Positions 16,590-24,855 of a DNA stretch of 64,000 nt are shown here, one piece after another. This DNA comes from an uncultured Methanolobus sp. (GTDB lineage Archaea; Halobacteriota; Methanosarcinia; Methanosarcinales; Methanosarcinaceae). Below the pieces are notes generated by a model, which saw only the letters and a program-made list of their open reading frames with translations, was not told the DNA's origin and ran no database searches. Made by a program: the position numbers and the translations under genes. The stretch spans positions 575,562 to 639,561 of the forward strand of contig NZ_OY763421.1 in the NCBI RefSeq assembly GCF_963667555.1. Direction: 5' to 3'. Numbering within the stretch: the stretch's first letter is position 1; every line of letters starts with the position of its first letter.

Positions 16590-17288
16590 TCACAGGGAAG
16601 TCCTGTATTCTTCAAGACTCTCTCCGACTATCCTGTCAAGTTCTTTTTTCTCTTCAGGTGTCAGGCTGAAGATCTCTTTTATTTTGTTCATGTCATCCTG
16701 CAGGTATGGTTCCAGATGAAGCCTGTTATTTTTTATAGAATATTTAAGATAAGGAAGCTCTTCTTTGTTCTTTATTATCTTCCCTTCTGTAATCAGGAGC
16801 TCATTTTTAAAATGAGGCATAAGTTCAGCCTTTACCAGAGGATTGCTACATTTTTCACCGACCATGGCTAAAATGGTACTTTCATACTCCTCGCTCTTGC
16901 GAAGAAGTATTGACAGGAAACGAATATATGGGCGTGAGTTCTGTTCTTTTTCAAGATTAGTTATGTCCGATACAACTATCAGGTGTTTTTCTTTGGAAAG
17001 CATCCTTTCGATCTTGATAAGTGCAGTGGTAAAATTCTTGAAAATATAAAATGAACTTGTATTGCCTTCAAACTTTACACTATCCAGTTCATTTTCATTC
17101 CAGCATATTCTTATCACAGGACGTTTCTCTACTTTTTCTATTTCCTGTGTTAGCATTGTCACAAGCCCTGGCGCCTGTAAATTATCCTTGTAGCAAAAAA
17201 CTGAGCTTTTATCAATAAGCACGGTAAGGAAATCTAAAAGTGCTTTCTCATGTGTACTTTCACCCATCTCTATCGTTACCAATACCAT
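16590..17288 (-). CDS. Possible degenerate RecA/KaiC-like protein
   Basis: A 232-residue protein without a clear family. The strand order hints at a RecA-like core: VFCYKDNLQAPGLVTML, a middle strand FYIFKNF and the Walker B-like HLIVVSDITNLEKE, but there is no Walker A. The C-terminal 60 residues are charged and helical. It converges on the ParA gene and lies in a neighbourhood rich in KaiC-like genes, so an inactive paralogue is plausible. This assignment is by eye and weak; that the frame is a real gene is better supported by its length and codon pattern. Confidence 0.55.
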   Translation of the reverse strand: MVLVTIEMGESTHEKALLDFLTVLIDKSSVFCYKDNLQAPGLVTMLTQEIEKVEKRPVIRICWNENELDSVKFEGNTSSFYIFKNFTTALIKIERMLSKEKHLIVVSDITNLEKEQNSRPYIRFLSILLRKSEEYESTILAMVGEKCSNPLVKAELMPHFKNELLITEGKIIKNKEELPYLKYSIKNNRLHLEPYLQDDMNKIKEIFSLTPEEKKELDRIVGESLEEYRTSL

Positions 17289-17472
17289 TTTATCATATAC
17301 GATGTATAATTATACTGTACCGGGGAGAATTTATATCTTTCTAATTGTTGCTGAACTCCTTCTGTTTTTTAATTAATGGTATATCTTCATGCTCTGGTAA
17401 TTGAGAAATTTCAGTCTTTTTCCCGAAAAGGTTAATACCTATTGCAGCAGATTTCATTCGAGGTGTTTTCGT

Positions 17473-17598
17473 ATGTCAAAGTTCCATAAAAGAGACTATG
17501 AACGTAAAGGTGAAAAGAAGTACGAAGAACTAGATGCAAAGCTTATACAGGAAAACCTCGAAGATTTGAAATCCCCGGATGGTGAAATGGCAGAGTGA
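17473..17598 (+). CDS. 41-residue charged protein
   Basis: A short ORF (MSKFHKRDYERKGEKKY... start) with GAGGTG at the right distance upstream and a stop overlapping the GTG of the next gene (GTGA). It is highly charged, with no cysteine or membrane segment. The strong ribosome site and coupling to the ubiquitin-like gene support its being real. Function unknown. Confidence 0.55.
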   Translation: MSKFHKRDYERKGEKKYEELDAKLIQENLEDLKSPDGEMAE

Positions 17599-17807
17599 CA
17601 GTAACACTTGATATTGAACTGATCAATTCGGACCTTTCAAACAAAAAACTGACTGTTCCTATTGATACTACTTATGAAAACGTTCTGGACATTCTTGGTA
17701 TAAACCAGGAAACTGTCCTTCTTTTAAAAGATAAAAAAGCTGTTCCAATTGATGGAATTGCTGTGCCCGGTAATCTTACCATCATGTGTATTGCTTCACA
17801 AGGATGA
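17595..17807 (+). CDS. Ubiquitin-like beta-grasp protein (MoaD/ThiS type)
   Basis: A 70-residue protein starting at GTG 17595, overlapping the previous stop by four bases. The order of strands and the helix (TVTLDIELIN, TYENVLDILGI, ETVLLLKDKKAVPIDG, GNLTIMCIASQG) fits the small beta-grasp family of MoaD, ThiS and SAMP proteins, which carry sulfur or are conjugated through a C-terminal Gly-Gly. Here the end is Ser-Gln-Gly, a single glycine, so the usual diglycine is missing. It may be a non-conjugating relative or a thiocarboxylate carrier that tolerates one Gly. Confidence 0.6.
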   Translation: MTVTLDIELINSDLSNKKLTVPIDTTYENVLDILGINQETVLLLKDKKAVPIDGIAVPGNLTIMCIASQG

Positions 17808-17832
17808 TCCTGACCGGACACACTTAATAAAC

Positions 17833-18213
17833 TTACATTCTTTTTGTAATGTCCTTAAGCTTGGTGATGGCGTCCATCGTTGTCTTTGTGTCTTCTATGA
17901 TCTTCTGCTCATAGTGCTTAATGATATCTTCAACTGGAGCGGAAAGTTTGTAGATCTTTGTAGGTCTGCCTTTTCCGACTGCTTTCTTGTTGTGGATATC
18001 GATCCAGCTTCTTTCGCGCATGTGTCTCATAGCGACACTTACTTCTGGCTGTCTCAGACCAGTGCTCATCTCGATCTCCTGAGAAGATGCTTCTTCCACA
18101 TTTGAAAGGTATGTGAGTGTGGTTGCTACGTTCCTGGACATTCCCAGGCTTTTCAGTGCTTCAATGAACTTGTAGTCTGTGTCATCAAGTATCTTTACTT
18201 CGAAATCTTTCAT
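17833..18213 (-). CDS. Winged-helix transcriptional regulator
   Basis: A 126-residue protein of ArsR/MarR/TrmB-like type. Residues 25-90 hold the helix-turn-helix (SSQEIEMSTGLRQPEVSVAM) and a wing with GKGRPTKIYKL, the GRP-x-K signature common in archaeal winged-helix regulators. The C-terminal helix (residues 95-126) probably mediates dimerisation. It is transcribed alone, towards the beta-grasp gene. Several TATA-like stretches lie upstream (18260-18285). No ligand-binding domain is seen. Confidence 0.8.
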   Translation of the reverse strand: MKDFEVKILDDTDYKFIEALKSLGMSRNVATTLTYLSNVEEASSQEIEMSTGLRQPEVSVAMRHMRERSWIDIHNKKAVGKGRPTKIYKLSAPVEDIIKHYEQKIIEDTKTTMDAITKLKDITKRM

Positions 18214-18312
18214 AATAACCCCTTATTACGTTGTGCTCTAATGAGCTCTACCACCTAATAGGACATTATTATATTTAAAGTTATATATGCGCAAAATTAA
18301 AGCAGATAATAA

Positions 18313-19497
18313 TTAATAATCTTTTCTTAAAATGATGAATTTTTTCGACAATATGAATATATTGTTCCTCAATGAATTTATAGAATCGAATTCTGCAACC
18401 GACTTTCCACCAAAAATTGTATCTCGTATCTTTTTTCCTATAATGTCATCATTCCCTGGTTCCAGACGTATCACTACCGACCCGGGATAAACGTGTTTCA
18501 TGTGTGAGAATCCATCAAGATCCCCGTCGGTTATCCCTATAATTGGTATCCTTAACCTGTAGAGTATGTCTGCAGCAATATCGGTGGTGTCATCACCTAT
18601 GGTTACCGCGATATCTGCGTCTCCTATCAGTTCAAATGTTCTCTCAGCTTCATGATCGATGATAACTGCTTTTATCTTCCCAAATTCTGACTTTGATTCT
18701 GACTTTATATTATTAGTGTCTGAAATGAAAGGAGAAACAATTCCTGTATCTTCCAAAGTTCTTTCTTTCCTGCGAACAGAGAACTTACCACTTCTTAATG
18801 GTCCGCTTTTAACCCAGCATGTACGCAGATCAATGGGGATCCTGTTGTTGTAACCATGAAGTTTTTCAAGACCATGTTCCTTTATTCTTGCTCCTTTTAT
18901 TTCGCGGATAAATCCGTTCTCACTAATTATGCGGATATCTTCGGATTCTGCAAATCCTACGATTATTCCGTTGATCATTATTTTCTCTCCGACGTGGACT
19001 CCGTATACATTCCTGATGACACGGTGTCCGTGGTCTTCAATACTTATCGGGGTAACAAGTTCAGGGACATCTTCAAGTTCCATGTCAAACATTTTTGAAA
19101 ATCTTTCAGCTTCATCAGTTGATCTGAAGTTCCATGGAATTACCTTTCCATCGGACAGACCCGGACGTTCTATCTGGACAAGCGGCTTTACATTCCTGTC
19201 CTTTATTCTTGAAACAACGATATTTGCAAAAAAAAGACCGTTCTCCGTAGTCTTGCCATGATTGAGCAGTATGATCAGATCCTTTGTCAGGAAGTATTCT
19301 TCTATGCATCTGCTGGGTTTGAGGCTTTTACTAATGTCTATTAGTTTCTCAAGGTGTGCATCAAGGACGGCTGTTTTCCCGATGGTTCCTGCCATGACAA
19401 CAGAAACGTTCCCAAGCTCTCCTATCCTGTCAATGACCTTTGCAGCCATTCCGGAATCCACAACATCGGGTCCGTGCACAACAATACCTATTTCCAT
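18313..19497 (-). CDS. DUF2117-family protein
   Basis: A 394-residue protein resembling the DUF2117 family found in methanogens. It begins MEIGIVVHGPDVVDSGMA, has several alternating strand-helix units, a middle domain with HGHRVIRNVYGVHVGEKI, and a C-terminal Rossmann-like part (AVTIGDDTTDIAADILYRL, IPIIGITDGDLDGFSH). The last resembles a Toprim/nucleotide-binding arrangement by its acidic residues, but that is a visual impression. The biochemical role is not known. It is divergent from the metallo-hydrolase at 19579, with an 80-base shared promoter region. Confidence 0.7.
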   Translation of the reverse strand: MEIGIVVHGPDVVDSGMAAKVIDRIGELGNVSVVMAGTIGKTAVLDAHLEKLIDISKSLKPSRCIEEYFLTKDLIILLNHGKTTENGLFFANIVVSRIKDRNVKPLVQIERPGLSDGKVIPWNFRSTDEAERFSKMFDMELEDVPELVTPISIEDHGHRVIRNVYGVHVGEKIMINGIIVGFAESEDIRIISENGFIREIKGARIKEHGLEKLHGYNNRIPIDLRTCWVKSGPLRSGKFSVRRKERTLEDTGIVSPFISDTNNIKSESKSEFGKIKAVIIDHEAERTFELIGDADIAVTIGDDTTDIAADILYRLRIPIIGITDGDLDGFSHMKHVYPGSVVIRLEPGNDDIIGKKIRDTIFGGKSVAEFDSINSLRNNIFILSKKFIILRKDY

Positions 19498-19578
19498 ACC
19501 AGTTTATTCTCCGCCAGAGTTTAAATCTATTATCGCTTCTGTCGATAGACTCTTATTCTGCTGTAATGTTTTTGCTTC

Positions 19579-20274
19579 ATGGATAATTTTGTACTTACCT
19601 GGATCGGTCATGCATGTTTCAGGATAGATGTGGATGATACTATGATCCTTATCGATCCTTTCATAACAGGGAATCCATCAGCAAAGGTCAAAGCAGATGA
19701 ACTCTGTCCGGATATTATTGCAGTTACCCATGGACATTGGGATCATCTTGGCGATACTGTGGAAATCGCTAAAAGGACAGGATGTACGGTTGTCTGCATA
19801 CATGAACTGTCCCAGTACCTGAAGTCAAAAGGCGTTAAGACCGAAGGGATGAACATAGGCGGGACAGTTAAGATGGGTGATATAAGTTTTACAATGACGG
19901 ATGCCAGACATTCTTCTTCCATTGATGAGGCTGGAAGGGAGATAGATGGCGGCAGAGCTGCAGGTTTTGTTATAAAGACAGGTGAAAGGTCTATCTATCA
20001 TTCAGGTGATACCGGACTTTTTGGCGATATGGCACTTATATCCAGACTTTACAGTCCTGAAATTGTTCTTCTTCCGATAGGAGGACGCTATACCATGGGT
20101 CCGGAAGATGCCGCACTGGCAGTGGAGATGTTGCGCCCAAGAATGGTTGTACCAATGCATTACAATACCTTTGAGGGTATTGCACAGGACTGTCAGTATT
20201 TTGTAAGTCTTGTAAAAACGGTGTCTGATGCAGCGGTACTAATTATGGAAATCGACTACCCAATTATTTTATAA
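19579..20274 (+). CDS. UPF0173-type metal-dependent hydrolase
   Basis: A 231-residue metallo-beta-lactamase-fold protein. It has the HxHxDH metal motif as THGHWDHLGD near residue 52, DARHSSS and HSGDTGLFGD for further ligands, and the terminal PMHYNTF histidine typical of the UPF0173/YtkL group. Its length matches the family. Family members are hydrolases of unsettled substrate. It appears monocistronic; a non-coding stretch with a candidate small RNA follows. Confidence 0.9.
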   Translation: MDNFVLTWIGHACFRIDVDDTMILIDPFITGNPSAKVKADELCPDIIAVTHGHWDHLGDTVEIAKRTGCTVVCIHELSQYLKSKGVKTEGMNIGGTVKMGDISFTMTDARHSSSIDEAGREIDGGRAAGFVIKTGERSIYHSGDTGLFGDMALISRLYSPEIVLLPIGGRYTMGPEDAALAVEMLRPRMVVPMHYNTFEGIAQDCQYFVSLVKTVSDAAVLIMEIDYPIIL

Positions 20275-20322
20275 AGGTGGTGTTATAAAATAATAAAATC
20301 TTCATTTATATACTACGGATAG

Positions 20323-20330
20323 CTTTATAT
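20323..20330 (+). promoter_or_regulatory. Box A candidate for small RNA
   Basis: TTTATATT centred about 26 bases before the first base of the long stem at 20353, the normal archaeal spacing from box A to the transcription start. Confidence 0.4.
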
Positions 20331-20352
20331 TTCATTATGTCGAAGAAGTCAT

Positions 20353-20421
20353 AGGCAAAAGTCGAGTTACATTTATTTATAACATATATCCCCTCTAGTT
20401 CTCGTCATACGGCTTTTGCCT
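20353..20421 (+). ncRNA. Candidate small structured RNA
   Basis: In a 410-base gene-free stretch, AGGCAAAAGTCG (20353-20364) pairs with CGGCTTTTGCCT (20410-20421) over 12 base pairs, one of them G-U, with a loop of about 45 bases that can form further small helices. A well-placed box A lies just upstream. No ORF or ribosome site covers it. It could be a trans-acting RNA or the leader of the histidine kinase gene at 20684. Confidence 0.4.
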
Positions 20422-20683
20422 TTATGATCTGCTATCCTGTAATTATATTTGCTGTTTTTGTCATGTGCCGCATGATCGTTCATATATCGGAATTGCATGT
20501 ACTATTAACTAGTATTTAAGTTTTTTTGCATTATTTTTTGTATAATTTTCTCTATAAATCATTATAAATATATTCTCTCAAAATGTAACAATGTTTCCTA
20601 ATATTATATATATGATTGTGTTATTAAGACAACAAAAATGCAACGATGTTGCTTTTTTATTAAACAGTGAAAGGTATTGAGTA

Positions 20684-21970
20684 GTGATAACTATGGAGTA
20701 TGGATTTACTGACCTTGTAAATGTAGGAGAGCTACGTGAGCTCATGGACGGTTTCTGCAAGGATTACAGTATATCTTATACCGTGCTTGATTCTTTGAAT
20801 AACACCGTTCTGTTCTTACCGGGGGATCATTTAGTTCCATGCAACAGGGACAGTACCTTCAGGTGTTCAATGTCTAATGGACTTGATTGCAGAAAAGAAA
20901 AAACGAACAGCACGGTAAACGTTGAGCATAACACAAAAACCTATCACCTGTATCAATGTAATCATGAACTGATGCATGTCACATTTCCATTTGTCTTTGA
21001 GGGAAGGCACATTGCCTCCATATTTATCGGCCCTTTCCTTCAGGAAGATTATCTTGGTTGCTCAGGAGTCGTGTGTGATGTGCCTGTACTATCAAATTCT
21101 GACCTGGAGATGTTCGTATCAAGGATATGCAAGTTCCTTGATCTGCTGGTGAATGCAGGTAAGCTCAACTTAAAGCTCAGGAATTATGAAGCACGTCTAA
21201 TCGATTACGAAAAAGAACTTTCTTCCAGCCGGGAAAAACTAAGTTCTCTGGATCAGATGAAAAAAGAACTCATATCCATCTTCAGTCATGAGATGAGAAC
21301 TCCCCTGTCAATTATCAAAGGTTACAACGAACTTCTTTATGACGGCCTCCTGGGGCCTGTTTGCAATGCACAGACCGAGGCACTTGACAAATCCCTTCTT
21401 AATATTACCAAGCTTGAAAGAATAGTCGACTCTCTTCATTATATGGGCGTGGACCACTCTGATACTCATATCTATGATTTCCTTCCCCTGAACCTTTCTG
21501 ACCTGGTGGAAACAACTCTGGTACACTCTGCACGTGCAATAAGAGAAAAGAACCTGAAATTGCACTCCGAGTTTCCTGATGATATGCCGGTCATTCATGG
21601 AGACAGTAAAAAGCTGTTCCATGCATTGAGCTATTTGCTGGACAATGCAATAAAATTCTCTCCCGAAGGAAGTACAATATCTATAACAGCACGACAGGAA
21701 GATGGTCGCCTGTATCTGAGCATCAGGGATAACGGGGTAGGTATTGCTGAAGAGAATATTTCACGGATATTTGATGACTTTTACCAGGGTGACAGTTCCC
21801 TTATAAGAAAATATTCAGGCATGGGACTGGGACTTAATATCTGCCAGAGAATTATCAATTGCCACCAGGGCAATATCCGTGTCGAGAGCAGAATTAACGA
21901 AGGATCGACCTTCCATATTGATCTGCCTTTGATGTTCCCAGAAGAACATGTCTTTTTTCAGGCTGAATGA
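20684..21970 (+). CDS. PocR-domain sensor histidine kinase
   Basis: A 428-residue cytoplasmic kinase with no membrane span. Residues 10-165 resemble a PocR sensory domain with several cysteines (CNRDSTFRCSMSNGLDC, YQCNHEL), which in related proteins bind small ligands or metal. Residues 175-200 are a coiled coil. HisKA has FSHEMRTPLSIIKG, with the phospho-accepting His near residue 203. HATPase_c has DNAIKFSPEGS (N box), DNGVGI (G1) and GMGLGLN (G2). The GTG at 20684 is well spaced from AAGGT; an ATG at 20693 is the alternative. No response regulator is adjacent, so its partner must be elsewhere. Confidence 0.88.
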   Translation: MITMEYGFTDLVNVGELRELMDGFCKDYSISYTVLDSLNNTVLFLPGDHLVPCNRDSTFRCSMSNGLDCRKEKTNSTVNVEHNTKTYHLYQCNHELMHVTFPFVFEGRHIASIFIGPFLQEDYLGCSGVVCDVPVLSNSDLEMFVSRICKFLDLLVNAGKLNLKLRNYEARLIDYEKELSSSREKLSSLDQMKKELISIFSHEMRTPLSIIKGYNELLYDGLLGPVCNAQTEALDKSLLNITKLERIVDSLHYMGVDHSDTHIYDFLPLNLSDLVETTLVHSARAIREKNLKLHSEFPDDMPVIHGDSKKLFHALSYLLDNAIKFSPEGSTISITARQEDGRLYLSIRDNGVGIAEENISRIFDDFYQGDSSLIRKYSGMGLGLNICQRIINCHQGNIRVESRINEGSTFHIDLPLMFPEEHVFFQAE

Positions 21971-22044
21971 ATCAGTTTGACTTAATCAAAAAAAGAATTA
22001 TGGGCAATGATGCCCGAATTTAAATTGAATAATCTATTTTTCAG

Positions 22045-23628
22045 TTACTTGTAACAGGTATCAAGGTGTTCCTGCGGTGTTGGCTTTGTCATAAGACTGA
22101 CAACTATTGCAACTATGAACGCAATTGGTGTAGCTACAAGTATCGGATCTACGACAGTCCATGTTCCTGAGAGGATCGTGTCAACACCAAAGATCATCTT
22201 GCATATTCCAAGCGGTACTGCTTCTGATTTGTGAACGAAAGCAAGCCAGAAAAGACTGCTGAATGTTCCAACAAGCAGACTTGCAATTGCTCCTTCCTTT
22301 GTCATACGCTTCCAGAACAGGGCTCCTGTGTACATTGGAAGGAATGCTGCTGCACAAAGACCAAAGAAGATAGCTGTTGCACGGGCGATGATACTGATTG
22401 GGAGTATGTATGCAAGCACGACACTTGCAAGGATGGTGAATGCAATCGCTGCCTTTGTTATGTTGATGGTCTGTCCGAGTTCACCCTTTTTCAGGTACTC
22501 ACGGTAGAAGTCATGTCCTATGGATGTTCCCATTGTGTGGAACTGTGAACTGAGAGTTGACATTGCTGCTGCAAGAAGTGTCAGCATGAACAGAACCACA
22601 AAGGTACTTGGCATGGCACTGTTGATAAACTCCGGCATGATAAGGTCAGTGTTGCCACCTGCAACGACAACTGATATCTTGCCTAGGGTCTGGTAGAAGT
22701 ATGCATTTGAGAGTGCACCGACTGTGAAAGCAACACCTGTCATCATGAGGATGAAAGGTCCACCAACAAGTACGGCCCTGTTGAGTGCTGTGTCGTTCTT
22801 TACGGTCATGAACCTCACTGCAAGCTGTGGCTGTGCAACTACACCAACTCCGACACCGAGTACCAGTGTTGAGACCAGTGTCCACCATATCGGCGAGCCG
22901 AATGCAGGCATGGAAGTCCATCCAAGATGTCCTCCGGCTGCAAGACTTTCAGGTACAAGGTCGTTCATGGCTGTGAGTGCCGAATGAGCTGCAGTGACTC
23001 CTCCAAGTTTAGCATATGTGAATACCAGAAGGAATACCATTCCAATGAACATGAGGGTTCCCTGAAGAGCGTCTGTGTACATAACTGCGATAAGTCCGCC
23101 TGTGATCACATAAGCGGCGACGATAACTGTGAGAATAAGAACGGCAATGTCATAGTCTATAGCGAGGGTTGATTCAAGGAACCTTGCCCCTCCGATAAGT
23201 ACAATACCTGCATAAAGCGGCATGAATATGCCAATAAGTGCTCCTGAGAATCCCTGGATGAACCTTGACTGGAAACGCCTTCCGAGAAGCTCAGGGAATG
23301 TGACGGCTTTAAGATTTAATCCCATACGGCGGGTCTTTGAACCGAATACTACGAATGCGATGAATATTCCAACAAAAATGTTCATGAATGCGAGCCACAA
23401 AAGTCCCATACCAAGGGCACCGGCAGCTCCACCAAAACCGACTATGGCTGAAGTACTGATAAATGTTGCACCATATGACAGTGCGAGAATATAAGGATGA
23501 ATTTTTCTTCCGGCTACCATGTAGTCTTCGGTTTCTTTTGTTTTCTTGTATCCAAGCCATCCGAGGTAAAAGATCACCATGAGGTAGATCAGTATTATTA
23601 CTCCGAGAACTGGTGTACTGAGTGCCAT
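22045..23628 (-). CDS. Sodium:solute symporter (SSS family)
   Basis: A 527-residue membrane protein with about 13 hydrophobic spans, starting LGVIILIYLMVIFYLGWLGY and containing the SSS-family core (VTFPELLGRRFQSRF, AYVITGGLIAVMYTDALQG). Members couple sodium entry to uptake of organic acids, amino acids, osmolytes or vitamins; the substrate cannot be read from sequence. The start ATG overlaps by one base the stop of a 41-residue partner gene. It is closely similar along its whole length to the symporter at 49016, so the two are recent paralogues. Confidence 0.92.
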   Translation of the reverse strand: MALSTPVLGVIILIYLMVIFYLGWLGYKKTKETEDYMVAGRKIHPYILALSYGATFISTSAIVGFGGAAGALGMGLLWLAFMNIFVGIFIAFVVFGSKTRRMGLNLKAVTFPELLGRRFQSRFIQGFSGALIGIFMPLYAGIVLIGGARFLESTLAIDYDIAVLILTVIVAAYVITGGLIAVMYTDALQGTLMFIGMVFLLVFTYAKLGGVTAAHSALTAMNDLVPESLAAGGHLGWTSMPAFGSPIWWTLVSTLVLGVGVGVVAQPQLAVRFMTVKNDTALNRAVLVGGPFILMMTGVAFTVGALSNAYFYQTLGKISVVVAGGNTDLIMPEFINSAMPSTFVVLFMLTLLAAAMSTLSSQFHTMGTSIGHDFYREYLKKGELGQTINITKAAIAFTILASVVLAYILPISIIARATAIFFGLCAAAFLPMYTGALFWKRMTKEGAIASLLVGTFSSLFWLAFVHKSEAVPLGICKMIFGVDTILSGTWTVVDPILVATPIAFIVAIVVSLMTKPTPQEHLDTCYK

Positions 23629-23753
23629 TAGTCCACCTCTCCGTCATCGGAATCGTCGTTCCATTTTAGGGCTCCATATATAATGCAGCCAATGGCGCTT
23701 ACAAAACAGAGTATATAAGCCAGCCATATTTGCGGGTCATCTATTCCAAGCAT
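23628..23753 (-). CDS. Symporter small accessory protein
   Basis: A 41-residue ORF starting MLGIDDPQIWLAYILCF, then one membrane span and a C-terminal acidic tail (WNDDSDDGEVD). It overlaps the symporter start (TAATG), so the two are coupled. An almost identical small gene precedes the second symporter at 50605, which proves that the frame is selected. Such small partners are known beside SSS-family transporters and probably act as an accessory subunit. Confidence 0.88.
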   Translation of the reverse strand: MLGIDDPQIWLAYILCFVSAIGCIIYGALKWNDDSDDGEVD

Positions 23754-23794
23754 TTTTGTCCTTCCATAGATTTAGTATAAATAATAATGATAGT

Positions 23795-23833
23795 TGTTAA
23801 CATGTCATTTGTTAACATGCCACTCTATTTAAA
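23795..23833 (-). promoter_or_regulatory. Symporter promoter with duplicated operator-like motif
   Basis: Read on the minus strand, a box A TTTAAATA (23826-23833) is followed by two copies of CATGTTAACA (23810-23819 and 23795-23804). The expected transcription start, about 25 bases from box A, falls between the copies. The same 10-mer lies at the matching place before the second symporter operon, so it is probably a repressor site. Confidence 0.5.
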
Positions 23834-23894
23834 GGTTAGCAAATGATCTGCATGCCTGTGGCCGATAAAAAGTTTTAATGGAGAGATAATTTTT

Positions 23895-24004
23895 GAGTTC
23901 CACAAAAACAATCTAAAAACTAAGAACAAAGTAAGCATCCGCCGAAGGCGGCACATTCCCATGATTTTATGTAGAAATAGTCCCAAATAATGTTGCATTT
24001 GGGA
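23895..24004 (+). repeat. Dispersed hairpin repeat, copy A (partial)
   Basis: The segment from TTGAGTTCCACAAAAACAA through hairpin CCGCCGAAGGCGG (23939-23951) and CACATTCCCATGATT matches two other places in the window (48637-48853 reversed and 52379 onward). Downstream the similarity fades; a separate 8-bp hairpin TCCCAAAT/ATTTGGGA (23981-24004) follows. The other hairpin pair of the full repeat is absent here. This 308-base stretch has no gene. Confidence 0.65.
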
Positions 24005-24060
24005 TGAAAGTGCTGCAGAACTAAAAAAGAAACCATTCGAGATTGCTTAACTTTTCCACT

Positions 24061-24417
24061 TCAATTTATCTGGACCAGAATTGATCGGATGGAATCCCTT
24101 AAATCGATCAGACGATTGCCAACAACATCCTACACAATCTCATAATCGATTCCGAAATAACCATGAGCTAAGCGGTCCCGCATACCGGCAATCACACGCC
24201 ACGGAACCTCAGGATAACTTGCTTTAATCTCGTCCGGTACATTCTTTGCAGCTTCACCAATGATCTCTACATTTTTCACAACTGCTTTGCGGGTTTTTTT
24301 ATCGTTTAGAAAATCCGTGAATTCCATTCCTGATGTGAAATCTTCGATCTCATCAACAGCTTCAATAATGTTAGTTAAAAACAACCGGTATTCACGCATG
24401 AAAATCACCTTATGCAT
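24061..24417 (-). CDS. hepT: HepT-like toxin with in-frame amber codon
   Basis: A DUF86/HepT protein. The HEPN ribonuclease motif R-x4-H-x-Y is present as RDRLAHGYF near residue 86. Read to the first stop the protein ends at GIDYEIV with TAG at 24130-24132 (95 residues). Beyond it the same frame continues [18 protein letters not shown] to a TGA at 24061, which is exactly the family's normal C-terminal helix; related proteins usually have Trp (TGG) where the TAG stands. Thus the full product is about 118 residues, either with an amber readthrough (pyrrolysine) or as a one-base nonsense mutant lacking the last helix. It overlaps mntA by eight bases. Confidence 0.85.
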
Positions 24418-24709
24418 GCGCGTAAACTACTTCTGAAAAAATCTGTTTCTTCAATTCATCTCTTACGGCACGTTTCGAGACAATATCTGCCTTTGACCCG
24501 AACTCGTCTTCAAGAAAAATTCCAAGGGCTGAGAGATCAAAAAGATCTGCACCTTTCTCAAATTCAACAAGGAAGTCAATATCGTCATTGGTTTTGTATT
24601 CATTTCTCACTACCGAATCAAAAAGGCCTATTTCCTTTATTTTGTAGTTCTTTTTTAATTCCGGAAGCAGCTCATCCAGTCTTCCCAGAATAATATCTTT
24701 TTTAATCAT
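24410..24709 (-). CDS. mntA: MntA-like nucleotidyltransferase antitoxin
   Basis: A 99-residue minimal nucleotidyltransferase. MntA antitoxins adenylylate the partner HepT. The active-site pattern is normally G-S-x10-D-x-D; here the region reads [19 protein letters not shown], so the Ser and both Asp are kept but the Gly before Ser is Asp. That may weaken nucleotide binding. The gene is upstream of and overlaps hepT, the standard order. With the amber in hepT, the pair may be decaying or tuned to low activity. Confidence 0.85.
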   Translation of the reverse strand: MIKKDIILGRLDELLPELKKNYKIKEIGLFDSVVRNEYKTNDDIDFLVEFEKGADLFDLSALGIFLEDEFGSKADIVSKRAVRDELKKQIFSEVVYAHA

Positions 24710-24855
24710 ATTGATTCCTTTATGAGACCTTGATACATATTTTGTAGATTCTTTTTATATTATTGCTTTGGTCGGCATCGTTAAAAGCACAAGCTTTGTA
24801 AAACAGAATATTTAGAGATTATTGGAATATAGAAGATTTCGCCAAAAAATAAATT

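Noticed and set aside
16559..16606. Possible amber readthrough at the end of the ParA gene
   Set aside because: The protein already has the family length, a second TAG follows seven codons later, and the extension resembles nothing.
22231..23494. Plus-strand reading frames opposite the first symporter
   Set aside because: Cys- and Ser-rich shadow frames of a membrane protein gene, without initiation signals.
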